A DNA stretch of 64,000 bases from Hyphomicrobiales bacterium (GCA_013214705.1 JABSRZ010000003.1:527443-591442), one strand, 5' to 3'; numbered from the stretch's first letter, positions 46,526 to 56,504 are shown. Notes: generated by a model from the letters alone, not told the origin. Translations and numbers: made by a program.

Positions 46526-47974
46526 TTATAATAGCGGGCCAAGCATCGCCACCGCATTGTATAATATTTTACGGCTTGCCGGCCATTTGGCAACACTCAT
46601 TTTGTCAATGACATCGGAGCTTGATATATATTGATTTTGGGTTTGGGTAAGTTCTGCCACCAATTCGGGGTCGTAAATCAACAGGTTATTCTCATAATTT
46701 AGATCGAAACTTCGCCGGTCCAAATTCGCCGAGCCGATCATCGCGAATTCACCATCTATGGTTAAAGTTTTGGCGTGCAGTAAACCGGCCGTATATTCAA
46801 AAATCCGCACGCCGGCATTTAGCAATTCTTCATAATAACTATGGCTTGCGCATTGCAACACCCAGCTGTCATTTTTTGCCGGAAAAATCATCGTGGTTTT
46901 GACGCCGCGATAGGCTGCTGCCTGCAACGCACTCTGAATGGCGGCATTGGGAATAAAATAAGGTGTTGTTATGGTTATGTTTTTACGTGATGAGGTGATT
47001 AAGGCCACAAACATTTGTGACATGGCCGAATGGCGATCTGTTGGCCCTGTGCCAATGACTTGGGCGGTTAAACGCGCCGGGTTATCTGCCGAAATCTGCA
47101 GTGGAAGGTGTAGCAAATCGCTTATATCTTCGCCGGTGCAAATCATCCAATCGCTGGCAAATAAATATTGATTTTGGCGGGCAACCGGCCCTTCAATTCT
47201 TAACATCACATCGACCCAAATTAAGCTATCAGGCTCTCCCTCAACCGCCGCATTGGCACAGTTTTGGCTACCGCAATAAGTTATGGAATCATCTATTATG
47301 ACAAGTTTACGGTGGTTTCTGAGGTCTATTCTGCTTCTGATAATTTTGCGAATTAGGTTGCCAATGGGCAAAATTTCACCGGCTAAGATGCCCTGCTGGG
47401 CAAGTTGCGCCCAATGGCTTGAGTTTATCAGCTCTGTCGAGCCAATGCTATCGACCATAAGCCTACACTTAACCCCCCGTTTGGCGGCGCGTTTGAGGGC
47501 GGCTAACACCAGCAGGCCACTGCTATCTGGCTGCCAAATGTAGAATAGCAAATGCACGTGATCTGTTGCGGTGTCGATATCGGCAACTAATGAATTAATC
47601 ATTTGTTCAGAATCAGGTAGCAGTTTTGCGGTTTTGTTGGCAACCGGGTCGAACCTACTGATAGATTTGCCTAATTTAAATATATGGTTGAAATTTTGCG
47701 ACGCTATGGCGGGTTGTTCGAGGCTATATTGCGACAACATATTTGAAAAATTTGGCAAATTATCCTGGATTTTTTGGATTTTTATAATGCGGTTGCGGCC
47801 GATATTCACCTCGCCCAGCAGCCAATAGGCCAAAGCGCCGACAAATGGCAACAATATAATGGTCGCCACCCACGCGATGCGAGAGGCAGGTTGGCGATGT
47901 GGCCGGAGCAGAACGCGCAAAATAGCCACGACGTCAAATACCAACCCAATAGATATAACAATGTAAAAGACCAT
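46526..47974 (-). CDS. cls: cardiolipin synthase (phospholipase D superfamily)
   Basis: The 482-residue enzyme condenses two phosphatidylglycerols into cardiolipin at the inner membrane. Two N-terminal membrane spans (PLDN region, about 3-22 and 35-55) are followed by the two HKD motifs, HRKLVIIDDSITYCGSQN (about 222) and HAKTLTIDGEFAMIGSAN (about 400). The length matches ClsA. The second motif is followed by LDRRSFDLNYENN as expected. Confidence 0.93.
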   Translation of the reverse strand: MVFYIVISIGLVFDVVAILRVLLRPHRQPASRIAWVATIILLPFVGALAYWLLGEVNIGRNRIIKIQKIQDNLPNFSNMLSQYSLEQPAIASQNFNHIFKLGKSISRFDPVANKTAKLLPDSEQMINSLVADIDTATDHVHLLFYIWQPDSSGLLVLAALKRAAKRGVKCRLMVDSIGSTELINSSHWAQLAQQGILAGEILPIGNLIRKIIRSRIDLRNHRKLVIIDDSITYCGSQNCANAAVEGEPDSLIWVDVMLRIEGPVARQNQYLFASDWMICTGEDISDLLHLPLQISADNPARLTAQVIGTGPTDRHSAMSQMFVALITSSRKNITITTPYFIPNAAIQSALQAAAYRGVKTTMIFPAKNDSWVLQCASHSYYEELLNAGVRIFEYTAGLLHAKTLTIDGEFAMIGSANLDRRSFDLNYENNLLIYDPELVAELTQTQNQYISSSDVIDKMSVAKWPASRKILYNAVAMLGPLL

Positions 47975-48578
47975 AATATGCCAATCATAACATTATAGTT
48001 TAATTTTGGCGATTCATTCGAGACGTTGTTAGCCAGCCTTGGCTAAACTGTAAAATTCCCAAACTCTATGGTTTGATTGCCAAAATTTGAGCAAATTATT
48101 AATTTATATGATCGGTATAACTTGGCTGATTTTTGAATTAATTTTTGGCCCGAAGCCATGCATAAAAGTGATTGAAAGTTAAAAAAATGTTACATTTATG
48201 AATAAAAAATCTGTTTATTGCACCATTATTACGGTTAAAAAGTATAAAAAACAGTTATTTTGTCCGGTTATTTGGCCAATATTTTTTACAATCTACTAAA
48301 TAACTCAAAAAATAAATCATTTTACTAATTAATTGCCTGACCATTTATTCAATATATTCAGCGGCTTAAATATTTCTTGTGGCATTTTTAACTCAAATGC
48401 ACAAACTAATTAACAAAATCGAATAAACTGCTTTCATATTTCCACAGAATAGGTATAAATACATTTAACAAATGAATGATTGTTATAGCGACGTGTCAAA
48501 AAATGCCAAGCTAATCATGTTGGTGTCACCAATTAGGTCAGGAAATTTGTAGAACGCACCAATTGAGGATATTATATC
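47975..48578. other. 604-bp A+T-rich non-coding stretch with the cspA leader
   Basis: No gene is supported; the 61-residue minus-strand ORF at 48483-48668 lies mostly opposite cspA. A TATAAA at 48454-48459 with a weak CTTTCA 17 bp upstream could be the cold-shock promoter, which would give a leader of about 110 nt. Long structured leaders are typical of cspA-type genes. The rest is very A+T-rich and could hold a small RNA that I cannot recognise. Confidence 0.45.
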
Positions 48579-48785
48579 ATGGCGACAGGTAAAGTTAAAT
48601 TTTTTAACGAATCTAAAGGTTTCGGTTTTATTGAAGCTGACGATGGCACTAAAGATGTATTCGTACATTTTTCAGCGATTGTTGGTGAGGGCTTTCAAAC
48701 ATTGGCTGATGGCCAAAAAGTAAGCTTCGAAATCAAACAGGGCAAAAAAGGCCCTGAAGCTGATCAAGTAACTAAACTTGACTAA
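48579..48785 (+). CDS. cspA: CspA-family cold-shock protein
   Basis: The 68-residue OB-fold protein binds single-stranded RNA and DNA and acts as an RNA chaperone. Both RNA-binding motifs are present: KGFGFIE (RNP1) and DVFVHFSAI (RNP2). TGAGGA lies 9 nt upstream of the ATG. The gene stands alone, between a long A+T-rich leader region and its own terminator. Confidence 0.96.
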   Translation: MATGKVKFFNESKGFGFIEADDGTKDVFVHFSAIVGEGFQTLADGQKVSFEIKQGKKGPEADQVTKLD

Positions 48786-48811
48786 AGCTTAATCAAATTC
48801 TATTTGATTTT

Positions 48812-48840
48812 AAACGCCTCCAATTTTTTTGGGGGCGTTT
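48812..48840 (+). terminator. Rho-independent terminator of cspA
   Basis: The arms AAACGCCTCC and GGGGGCGTTT (one G-T pair) enclose AATTTTTTT and are followed by a T-rich tail. It starts 27 bp after the cspA stop. Confidence 0.88.
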
Positions 48841-48873
48841 TATTTTGTTCTTTTACTGTAAGTGAGGTGTAGT

Positions 48874-49281
48874 ATGAGCTATTTCGGCAGTTGCTATTGT
48901 GGGGAAATTCATATTGAAATAAACGGAAATATAGATTCTATAATTCATTGTCATTGCTCCCGCTGTCGCAAGGCCTCTGGTACAGCCTATGCCACCAATG
49001 GAGTTGTCAATATAGATGATTTCAAAATCTTATCGGGCGTTAAATTTATCGGCAAATATAGCAAAATAACGGGTAAATATCGGCATTTCTGTACGCAGTG
49101 TGCATCCCCAATTTACAGCTCTAGAGATGATAACCCCAAAAGCATTCGCCTTCGGCTCGGAATTTTAGACAGTGATATTGCTGAACGGCCAATGTCGCAC
49201 AATTTTGTGACTTCAAAAGCTAATTGGGAAGATTTTGACACCGAATTACCACATTTTGACACCTACGAGCCAGGTCGGTAG
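48874..49281 (+). CDS. GFA/CENP-V-family zinc protein
   Basis: From the ATG at 48874 (GAGG 6 nt upstream; the tracked start is a GTG at 48862) the product is 135 residues. The zinc ligands are seen as CYCGEIHIE, HCHCSRCRKASGTAY and HFCTQCASPIYS, the pattern of glutathione-dependent formaldehyde-activating enzyme-like proteins. Family members beyond Gfa have unknown reactions. It follows the cspA terminator and meets DUF2461 tail to tail with only one base between stops. Confidence 0.9.
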   Translation: MSYFGSCYCGEIHIEINGNIDSIIHCHCSRCRKASGTAYATNGVVNIDDFKILSGVKFIGKYSKITGKYRHFCTQCASPIYSSRDDNPKSIRLRLGILDSDIAERPMSHNFVTSKANWEDFDTELPHFDTYEPGR

Positions 49282-49282
49282 T

Positions 49283-49963
49283 TTAGCTCAGCCGCTTCAG
49301 CCAATCATATAATTCCTGACATTGGCTACAGGTATTCAACATATTGCCGACGGCATCTTTGCTTTTTAACACTTCTACATCCATTTCCAACCACACGGCC
49401 ATGCCTTTGCGTTTGAGCCATTGGGCATTTTTATGGTCTTTATCATAACCAGATGGTACGCGTTTTAACGACGGGTCATTAACAGTAAAGCCTTGTTTAA
49501 ATAGCCCGTTGACGATGGTTAAAAAATCAGCCGACAGCTCTTCATCGACCATGGCCTTGCGGAATTTATCGAGTGTAGGTTTGTCGAATTGCATGACGCC
49601 CACACCAACACGAACTATATCGGCTTCGATGGAAAAATAAAAAATCGGGATGTCGCCACTATTTTGTTGGGTGCGCCCAGCTGGGTATAGCAACATTCTG
49701 ACATTGGTTTTATATGGAGATTTATCTTTGCTAAACCTGACATCGCGGTAAAAACGAAAAATCTTGCCATCCATTTCGCGGTCAGTCAAAATAATTAGCG
49801 ATGATTTTAGATTTTCCAGTAGGTTTTTGGCCGGTAGCTCTAATTCAGCCTGGTATATATGTTTGTTTTCGGCAAACCATTCGCGGTTGTTATTTTGCTC
49901 GATATCTGCCAAAAACTGAAATGCAGAGTCACCAAAACCTAGAAAATTTTTATCATCGTTCAT
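49283..49963 (-). CDS. DUF2461 (TIGR02453) family protein
   Basis: The start was moved to the ATG at 49963 (AAGG 8 nt upstream), giving 226 residues, the usual size for the family. NNREWFAENKHIYQAEL, FRFYRDVRFSKDKSPYKTNV and IFYFSIEADIVRVGVGV are characteristic. The family is widespread and its function is unknown. It is read divergently from the NDUFS4-like gene. Confidence 0.87.
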   Translation of the reverse strand: MNDDKNFLGFGDSAFQFLADIEQNNNREWFAENKHIYQAELELPAKNLLENLKSSLIILTDREMDGKIFRFYRDVRFSKDKSPYKTNVRMLLYPAGRTQQNSGDIPIFYFSIEADIVRVGVGVMQFDKPTLDKFRKAMVDEELSADFLTIVNGLFKQGFTVNDPSLKRVPSGYDKDHKNAQWLKRKGMAVWLEMDVEVLKSKDAVGNMLNTCSQCQELYDWLKRLS

Positions 49964-50092
49964 ATTGCATGCCTTTTTGGGGTATTTTACACATAAATTT
50001 GCACATATTGGCAAAAATTTGACATTTTTTATATAATTATTAGCCTCAATATATATTATCAAATTAGTTTCTAGCTCTCAAAAGGTATTCAC

Positions 50093-50401
50093 ATGCTTGT
50101 TCATATTTATCAACCCGCTCGCAACCCTATGCAATCTGGCGTCGGCAAAACGAAAGTTTGGCTGTTGGAATTTGAACCGAGTGAGAAAAAGAATATTGGC
50201 GCTTTGGCGGGATATTTGGGTTCGGGCGATACATTGTCTACCCAGCTTAAAATGAGTTTTGACAGCAAAGAAGATGCCATTACGTTTGCGGTTAAAAAGG
50301 GTTTGGCCTATAAAATTAGCGAACCGACTAAAAGAGCCCGTACGCCCAAAGCCTATTCGGATAATTTTGCATATGGTCGCAAACTTAACTGGACACACTG
50401 A
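50093..50401 (+). CDS. NDUFS4-like complex I accessory subunit
   Basis: The 102-residue protein matches the ETC complex I subunit domain of NDUFS4 (the 18-kDa/AQDQ subunit): MQSGVGKTKVWLLEFEP, then LSTQLKMSFDSKEDAITFAVKKG and YSDNFAYGRKLNWTH. This supernumerary subunit is found in alphaproteobacteria and mitochondria, which supports the taxonomic call. It binds the peripheral arm of NADH dehydrogenase near the NADH-oxidising module. It stands alone, away from any nuo operon. Confidence 0.92.
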   Translation: MLVHIYQPARNPMQSGVGKTKVWLLEFEPSEKKNIGALAGYLGSGDTLSTQLKMSFDSKEDAITFAVKKGLAYKISEPTKRARTPKAYSDNFAYGRKLNWTH

Positions 50402-50512
50402 ATAAATTGTATCCACATCTAAAGGCAAAATTGCCCGTATATGTGAATTAAGACGGCGACAAATAGTAATTTATTGTTTAGTTTGCGCCTTATCTTGGCG
50501 TAATTGCCAGCC

Positions 50513-50589
<77 letters not shown>

Positions 50590-50844
50590 TTTCCTTTTGT
50601 TTTTATTAGGAAAATTAAGATACACTATAATTTACCCACAACCAATCTTCTGGCTTAATTTCGATCGGTTTAAAGGCGGCAGGTTACAGGTCAGGTGCAG
50701 GTCATCACTCTTTCGATGACCGTGGACACTCTGTTGCTATATTTTTTTAAAATGTTTTTGAAATCAAATTTTGAAGAGAAGCCAAAGCTATTGCAAAAGG
50801 TTTTTATCAGTTAGACTGACCTATTCGGCATATAATCAACCATT

Positions 50845-52455
50845 CTATATGATCTGCCCCATCATTTTGCCGCTGTGCTTCCCTTGATCAATTACAATGG
50901 TTCCCGCCATGATGACTTTTTCAATTCCGCGCGAATACTGATGAGGGTTTTCAAAACTTGCCATGTCGATGACAGTATCGGGATTAAAAATGGTTATATC
51001 TGCTATCATGCCCGGCGCAATCGTGCCGCGTGTATCCAAGCCCATAATTTTAGCCGGCATTGATGTCATCTTCTTAATGGCAGTTTCCAAAGTCATTAAC
51101 TTTTCCTCTCTTACATATTTACCAAGTATGCGGGGGAACGCCCCGTAGTATCGTGGGTGCGGGCTGCCTTTAGACAGCTCGCCATATGTTGCCACTGCCC
51201 GTGCATCACTGGAAATGATTGTCTGCGGATGCTGCAGAATCGTCATAATGTCAGTTTCGTCCATGCAAAAAACCAAAGTCTTTACCATGCCTTTTTCTGC
51301 AATTAATAAATCAAATATAAAATCAAAAGGGTCAACTCCACGCTCTTCTGCAATGTCAGCGATACGTCGCCCCATCAAATGCTTGTTTTCTTTTGAGCGA
51401 ATCATCGCGATCTGGACGTTATCCCAAGAGGCGGTATTAAAAGCGTGATCACCAGTTTCGATTTCCGCGTCAATCTCAGCTCGGATCTTTTTGCGCGTGG
51501 ATGGGTCCTGTAATAGCCTCACCAACTCCTCATGACCAGATTTAGTCACCCAAGCTGGAATGTAATCGACAAGTCCTGTCCCCCACGCGGTGTACGGATA
51601 CTGGTCCCACGACAGACGCACGCCCCGCTCCACGGCGTTTTCAAGCAAGTCGAACAATTTTTTTGTCTTACCCCAATTGAATTCCCCACCCAGTTTCAAA
51701 TGTGAAATTTGTAAGCGACAACCTGATTCTTCGGCTGTTTGGATGGCCTCTTCGACGGCAGGGAACAATGTTTGAGCCTCGCTGCGCATGTGTGTGGCAT
51801 ACAATTTGTCCTTACGTGCAACCACTTTGCAAAGTTGAATAAGTTCTTCGGTTTTGGCAAAAGACTCTGGCACATATTCAAGCCCAGTTGATAAGCCAGC
51901 AGCTCCGGCATCCAGGCTTTGTTCAAGCAAATGTTCCATTTCGGCCATCTCTTCAGCGCTCGGCACATCGACTTTATGACCCATCACAGCGGACCTCAAT
52001 GTACCAAAACCAACCAACGGCATCATATTTATTCCCAAAGGGAGTGCGTTCAGATAGTCGATATATTCGCCAAAGGTCTGCCATGAATCTCCCAAAGTCT
52101 CCATAGCCCCAAAATCGGAATTGATTGTCAGATGATCTTTCAAATCAGGCATGAACTTTTGTGTCAGTGGTGCAGCGCTCATACCGCAGTTTCCAACAAC
52201 TTCGGTGGTAACACCTTGCCGAATCTTGCTTTCAGCACGTGGATTTACAATGATGGTTGCATCTGTATGCGAATGGATATCAATAAACCCTGGGCACACA
52301 ATAAGACCACTAGCGTCAATTATTTGTTCGCTTTCCATCTTAAGAACTGGTGCCATATCAACAATTTTCCCATCACTGATAGCAATATCCATTTTTATTG
52401 CTGGCGTTCCTGTTCCATCCACTAACTGTCCATTTTTTATCAGTAAATCTACCAT
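50845..52455 (-). CDS. D-aminoacylase-type amidohydrolase (N-acyl-D-amino-acid deacylase family)
   Basis: The 536-residue enzyme has the amidohydrolase layout: a small beta domain, then PGFIDIHSHTDATI with the metal-binding His61 and His63, TTEVVGNCGMSAAPL, THMRSEAQTLFPAVEEAI, LQISHLKLGG and ISSDARAVATYG near the C-terminus. Relatives remove acyl groups from N-acyl-D-amino acids, or open related cyclic amides. It lies at the distal end of the cluster, 95 bp after the oligopeptide ABC genes, and probably acts on the imported compound. The precise substrate is not readable from sequence. Confidence 0.9.
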   Translation of the reverse strand: MVDLLIKNGQLVDGTGTPAIKMDIAISDGKIVDMAPVLKMESEQIIDASGLIVCPGFIDIHSHTDATIIVNPRAESKIRQGVTTEVVGNCGMSAAPLTQKFMPDLKDHLTINSDFGAMETLGDSWQTFGEYIDYLNALPLGINMMPLVGFGTLRSAVMGHKVDVPSAEEMAEMEHLLEQSLDAGAAGLSTGLEYVPESFAKTEELIQLCKVVARKDKLYATHMRSEAQTLFPAVEEAIQTAEESGCRLQISHLKLGGEFNWGKTKKLFDLLENAVERGVRLSWDQYPYTAWGTGLVDYIPAWVTKSGHEELVRLLQDPSTRKKIRAEIDAEIETGDHAFNTASWDNVQIAMIRSKENKHLMGRRIADIAEERGVDPFDFIFDLLIAEKGMVKTLVFCMDETDIMTILQHPQTIISSDARAVATYGELSKGSPHPRYYGAFPRILGKYVREEKLMTLETAIKKMTSMPAKIMGLDTRGTIAPGMIADITIFNPDTVIDMASFENPHQYSRGIEKVIMAGTIVIDQGKHSGKMMGQII

Positions 52456-52550
52456 ATTATTTCTCCTGGATACAAAGTATATTCATATTTAAAGTGCTAA
52501 AACTTAGGCATAGTTGCAATCATGCATTGACTAATTGCAGCCCACTATAT

Positions 52551-53531
52551 TTAATTTAATGGAAAGTGACATGCTACCTGACCTCCATCTGCCGTGGTCT
52601 CTAATTGCGGCGCCAATTCAGTGCAGGATGGTTTTACGTGCGGGCATCGCGATGCAAAACCGCAACCAGAAGGCAAGTTAAATGGACTAGGCACTTCGCC
52701 TTCTAAAATTTCAATATCGGCAATGTTTCCAGGTGTTGTGGTGAATACATTGTCTATCAATGCCTTCGTATACGGGTGATGCGCTTGAGTGCCGACGTTG
52801 TCTGCGCTAATAATTTCAACGATTCTACCAAGATACATTACCACCACTCGATCGCAAAAATAACTGACTAGGGATAAATCATGAGAAATGAATAGATAGG
52901 TTAAATTTAATTTTTCTCGTAAAGATTCTAATAAATTTATGATTTGGGCTTGCACAGAAACATCAAGCGCGGCTGTTGGCTCATCCAATATTAAAAACTC
53001 GGGGTTTAATGCCAATGCGCGTGCTATATCTGCTCGTTGTTTCTGCCCACCAGATAGCTCATGCGGATAAGAAAAACCATGTTCAGGTGATAGACCAACC
53101 ATTTCGAGCAGTTCATTAACAATTTCATGTCGTTCTTCGCGACTATGTTTGATGCCCCTGATTTCAAAAGGTTCGCTCAAGCTTCTAAAAATAGTGTATC
53201 TTGGGTCCATTACAGAATATGGGTCTTGAAAAACCATCCGCATATTATCCCGTTGAATTTTCATTTTTTGTTTCGACAGCTCAAGAATGTTTTTCCCATC
53301 CACCTCGACACTACCTGTGTTGGCTTCAATGAGCCGCAGCATGAGCCGCGCTAAAGTGGATTTTCCACAGCCGGACTCGCCAACCACCCCTAAAATTTCA
53401 CCTTTTTTTATTGAGAATGAAACATCATTGACGGCTTTCACAACACCTATAGTTCGAAGCAAAAGTCCACCGCTTACTTTAAATGAAACCGAAAGATTTT
53501 TAACCTCAATATAATTTTTGGATATACTCAT
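52551..53531 (-). CDS. oligopeptide/dipeptide ABC transporter ATP-binding protein (OppF/DppF type)
   Basis: The 326-residue ATPase has Walker A GESGCGKST, signature LSGGQKQRADIARALALNP and Walker B ILDEPTAALDVSVQAQ. The C-terminal extension with CGFASRCPHVKPSC is the oligopeptide ABC C-terminal domain with a cysteine cluster. It forms the ATPase pair with the next gene (15 bp away). Confidence 0.94.
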   Translation of the reverse strand: MSISKNYIEVKNLSVSFKVSGGLLLRTIGVVKAVNDVSFSIKKGEILGVVGESGCGKSTLARLMLRLIEANTGSVEVDGKNILELSKQKMKIQRDNMRMVFQDPYSVMDPRYTIFRSLSEPFEIRGIKHSREERHEIVNELLEMVGLSPEHGFSYPHELSGGQKQRADIARALALNPEFLILDEPTAALDVSVQAQIINLLESLREKLNLTYLFISHDLSLVSYFCDRVVVMYLGRIVEIISADNVGTQAHHPYTKALIDNVFTTTPGNIADIEILEGEVPSPFNLPSGCGFASRCPHVKPSCTELAPQLETTADGGQVACHFPLN

Positions 53532-53546
53532 ATCAATGCTCTCCCA

Positions 53547-54524
53547 CTAATGTCTTGGCAAATTAAGGTCAAACTTATTGCAGGTGACTTTTGTGCCACA
53601 GGCTAATTCTATTGTCTCCGGAAATTCCGTTTTACATTGGGGTATTACATAGGGACAGCGGGAACTATAGCGACAGCCTTTTGGGAAATTGCTTGGCGTA
53701 GGAACATTGCCCTCAATGGCTTTAAGCGAGCCCTTTTTCATACCAATATAAGGAATACAGTCCAACAATGCTCGCGTATAGGGATGTTTAGGATCTGAAA
53801 ATACTGTTTTAATATCGCCATGCTCTACCACGTTGCCAGCATACATAACCGCAATTTTATCGCATATTTGGGCAATAACGCCGAGGTCATGAGTTATCAA
53901 TAGCAGGCCAACATTATTTGCGACGGTTAATTCCTTGAACAATCTGATAATCTGGGCTTGAACGGTTACATCCAATGCAGTTGTTGGTTCATCAGCAATA
54001 ATTAATTTAGGTTCTGTACCAATGCCGATGGCAATTACAATTCGTTGTTTTAAACCACCCGAGAGCTGATGCGGATATTGTTCAAAAACTCGTTCAGCGT
54101 TTGGAATTCGCAGCTGCTCCATAAGTTCAATGGCACGTTTTTTTGCCGCCCATTTGGTGATCTTCAAATGTTTAAGCAAGCCTTCGACAATTTGATCGCC
54201 CACTCTATATACAGGGTCAAGTGAGGTCATAGGATTTTGCGGGATGAATGATATTTCGGCGCCACGAATGCTCTGCATGTCTTTGTGAGACTTAGACAAC
54301 AGATCTTTGCCTTCAAATACAATTTGACCAGAAATTTTACCCCCAACCAAAGAGGTTAAACCCATAATTGCATGCGCGGTTAGCGATTTTCCAGATCCAG
54401 TTTCACCAACGACACCTAGCACTTCACCTTTTTGCATTTCAAAGGATATGCCACTAATGGGCCGTATTGTTTTTTTGTCGACAGTAAATTCAACCGCCAA
54501 ATCTGATACTTTAAGCATACTCAC
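53547..54524 (-). CDS. oligopeptide/dipeptide ABC transporter ATP-binding protein (OppD/DppD type)
   Basis: The 325-residue ATPase has Walker A GETGSGKSLTA, signature LSGGLKQRIVIAIGIGTEP and Walker B IIADEPTTALDVTVQAQ, followed by CRYSSRCPYVIPQC at the C-terminus. The FIPQNPMTSLDPVYRVGDQI stretch is a DppD/OppD hallmark. Leucine in the LSGGLKQR signature is a slight departure from LSGGMRQR. It overlaps the OppC-type gene by 4 nt. Confidence 0.94.
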   Translation of the reverse strand: MSMLKVSDLAVEFTVDKKTIRPISGISFEMQKGEVLGVVGETGSGKSLTAHAIMGLTSLVGGKISGQIVFEGKDLLSKSHKDMQSIRGAEISFIPQNPMTSLDPVYRVGDQIVEGLLKHLKITKWAAKKRAIELMEQLRIPNAERVFEQYPHQLSGGLKQRIVIAIGIGTEPKLIIADEPTTALDVTVQAQIIRLFKELTVANNVGLLLITHDLGVIAQICDKIAVMYAGNVVEHGDIKTVFSDPKHPYTRALLDCIPYIGMKKGSLKAIEGNVPTPSNFPKGCRYSSRCPYVIPQCKTEFPETIELACGTKVTCNKFDLNLPRH

Positions 54525-55402
54525 AAGTTTGACTCTCTATTTTTGACATCCATTATATCTACAAGGGCATCACCAAATAAGTTAAATCCCAAAACTGTGA
54601 TCATCATGGCTATTCCGGGAAAAACTATCACCCATGGTGAAATGAATAAATAGGCGGTTCCACTACTCATCATAGCTCCCCAACTCGGTGTTGGTGGCTG
54701 AGCACCCATGCCTAAAAACCCCAGAGTGGCTTCTAAAACTATCGCATTCCCAACGCCAATTGTTGCGGCAACAATCACCGGCGAAATGCTGTTTGGTATC
54801 AGATGTTTGACCAGAATCACAAAATCACTGGCGCCTAAAGACCTGGTCGCTTCAATATACACCGAGGTTTTAAGCGATAAAATCTGGCCTCTTATCAACC
54901 TTGCATATTGTGCCCAATAAGAAAGGCCGATCGCCAACACGACACTTTCCAAGCCAGGGCCAATGATGGCTACCAAAAGCAAGGCAATTAATATAGACGG
55001 CATTGACCACGTTAAGTCGGCAAAACTTGTCAATATAAGGTCTACTTTTCCACCAAAATAACCTGCAAGTCCGCCAACAACTAACCCAATGAGAACGGAC
55101 ATCGCGACCGAAACAACTCCCACCGTAAATGAAATTCTGGCGCCCCTAATAATGCGGCTAAGTAAATCGCGGCCAAATTCATCAGTGCCTAATAAATGAG
55201 TTAGGGACGGTGGCTGGCTCATATTGCTAATATCTTGTAACTTATAAGAATAAGGTTCTAATATATGCGCGAATGCCGCCACAAAAATAAGTATTAGAAT
55301 GACAACAACTCCAGCCAAGCCCATCTTATTTTGTGCCAATCTTTTTAAAAGAACTTTTAAAGGCGACTTATGTTTTTTTGTTTTTTGATAATCAATTGAC
55401 AT
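54521..55402 (-). CDS. oligopeptide/dipeptide ABC transporter permease (OppC/DppC type)
   Basis: The 293-residue permease has an N-terminal cytoplasmic tail of basic residues, a first membrane span at about residues 30-50, the typical LLGTDEFGRDLLSRIIRGAR motif and the EAA-like loop IEATRSLGASDFVILVKHLIPN. Five or six spans are visible. It lies 16 bp after the OppB-type gene. Confidence 0.93.
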   Translation of the reverse strand: MSIDYQKTKKHKSPLKVLLKRLAQNKMGLAGVVVILILIFVAAFAHILEPYSYKLQDISNMSQPPSLTHLLGTDEFGRDLLSRIIRGARISFTVGVVSVAMSVLIGLVVGGLAGYFGGKVDLILTSFADLTWSMPSILIALLLVAIIGPGLESVVLAIGLSYWAQYARLIRGQILSLKTSVYIEATRSLGASDFVILVKHLIPNSISPVIVAATIGVGNAIVLEATLGFLGMGAQPPTPSWGAMMSSGTAYLFISPWVIVFPGIAMMITVLGFNLFGDALVDIMDVKNRESNL

Positions 55403-55418
55403 TGTAAACCCTTAATTT

Positions 55419-56345
55419 TTATTTATATAAATCGCGTACACGAGGGTCAGCATAGGAGTAGATAATATCCGTTATAAATGCCCCTATAATCACCGCCATG
55501 GTCAGAAAGATTAGCGAGGCTTGAACGACGGGGTAATCACGTCTGAAAAGCGCTGTCAATAACATGCTGCCAATTCCCGGTCGGCCAAATACGATTTCAA
55601 TCGACACCGCGCCGCCCAATATAAACCCAAGCCTTAAGCCTAAAATTGTAATTACCGGCATTATGGCGTTTCGGAGTATGTGTTTAATGACAATGGCATT
55701 TTGACTAATGCCTTTGGCGTGGAGCAGCAGGACAAAATCTTGATTATATATTTCGAGCATACTGACCCGGGTGATTCTCGCCACCAAACCCGCACCTCCT
55801 AAGCCGACAGAAATAGCTGGTAATATGAGATACTCGATGCCACCAGAGCCCGAAACGGGTAGCCAAGATAATTCTACAGCAAAAATGAGAATGAGAATAA
55901 GGCCTAGCCAGAAAGCTGGCACCGTTACGCCAAGCAAAGCAATAATCATTGAGATGTAATCAATTATCGTATTCTTTTTAACCGCAGAAATAATTCCTAA
56001 CGTAATTCCAACAAAAAAGGAAATAGCAAGAGATAGAAGGCCCAGCCGCAGTGTGAATGGCATATTATAAAAAATCATATCTGCAACAGGTTGTTTTTCG
56101 ATAATGGATTGCCCCATATCACCCATTACAAAATCTTTTATCCAACGTAGATATTGTATCCACAAAGGCTGATCTAAGCCATAGGCTATCAAAAGAGCGT
56201 CTCTATCATCAAGGGTTGATCCTGGACCTAACAGAGAACTTATTGGGTCGCCGGGTACTAAATGGATTAGAGAAAAAACAACCACAGTAATTACAAAGAA
56301 TATTGGAATTAGTAAAAGCGTTCGTCTAAATATATATAGCCACAT
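55419..56345 (-). CDS. oligopeptide/dipeptide ABC transporter permease (OppB/DppB type)
   Basis: The 308-residue permease has the N-terminal span LLLIPIFFVITVVVFSLIHL, the LVPGDPISSLLGPG motif and the EAA loop around LHAKGISQNAIVIKHILRN. It ends with ITDIIYSYADPRVRDLYK, usual for DppB-type proteins. It is the first gene after the hairpin pair that follows the substrate-binding protein gene. Confidence 0.93.
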   Translation of the reverse strand: MWLYIFRRTLLLIPIFFVITVVVFSLIHLVPGDPISSLLGPGSTLDDRDALLIAYGLDQPLWIQYLRWIKDFVMGDMGQSIIEKQPVADMIFYNMPFTLRLGLLSLAISFFVGITLGIISAVKKNTIIDYISMIIALLGVTVPAFWLGLILILIFAVELSWLPVSGSGGIEYLILPAISVGLGGAGLVARITRVSMLEIYNQDFVLLLHAKGISQNAIVIKHILRNAIMPVITILGLRLGFILGGAVSIEIVFGRPGIGSMLLTALFRRDYPVVQASLIFLTMAVIIGAFITDIIYSYADPRVRDLYK

Positions 56346-56372
56346 GTTGTCCCTCTTTTTTAAAATTCTATG

Positions 56373-56431
56373 AGATCAGAACCTATTAATCTTATCTATT
56401 TGGCAAAGATGAAATTAATAGGTTCTGATCT
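56373..56431. repeat. 18-bp perfect inverted repeat upstream of the OppB-type gene
   Basis: The arms AGATCAGAACCTATTAAT and its exact complement are separated by 23 bp. It lies between the substrate-binding protein gene and the permease genes. It could fold as an RNA hairpin that limits read-through or stabilises the upstream message, or serve as an operator. Confidence 0.6.
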
Positions 56432-56457
56432 AAAATTGATGTTTACATTTGTAATAA

Positions 56458-56504
56458 TCATCACCCATCTAACGTTGTTTATCTACTAATTAGACGGGTG
56501 ATGA
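56458..56504 (-). terminator. Hairpin just after the substrate-binding protein gene
   Basis: The stem TCATCACCC/GGGTGATGA is extended, after one mismatch, by TCTA/TAGA around a 19-nt loop. It starts 22 bp after the stop codon of the minus-strand gene and has only a weak T-rich tail, so partial termination is likely. Confidence 0.6.

Noticed and set aside
48483-48668. 61-residue minus-strand ORF opposite cspA
   Set aside because: It lies mostly antisense to the cold-shock coding region and its leader and has no recognisable motif.
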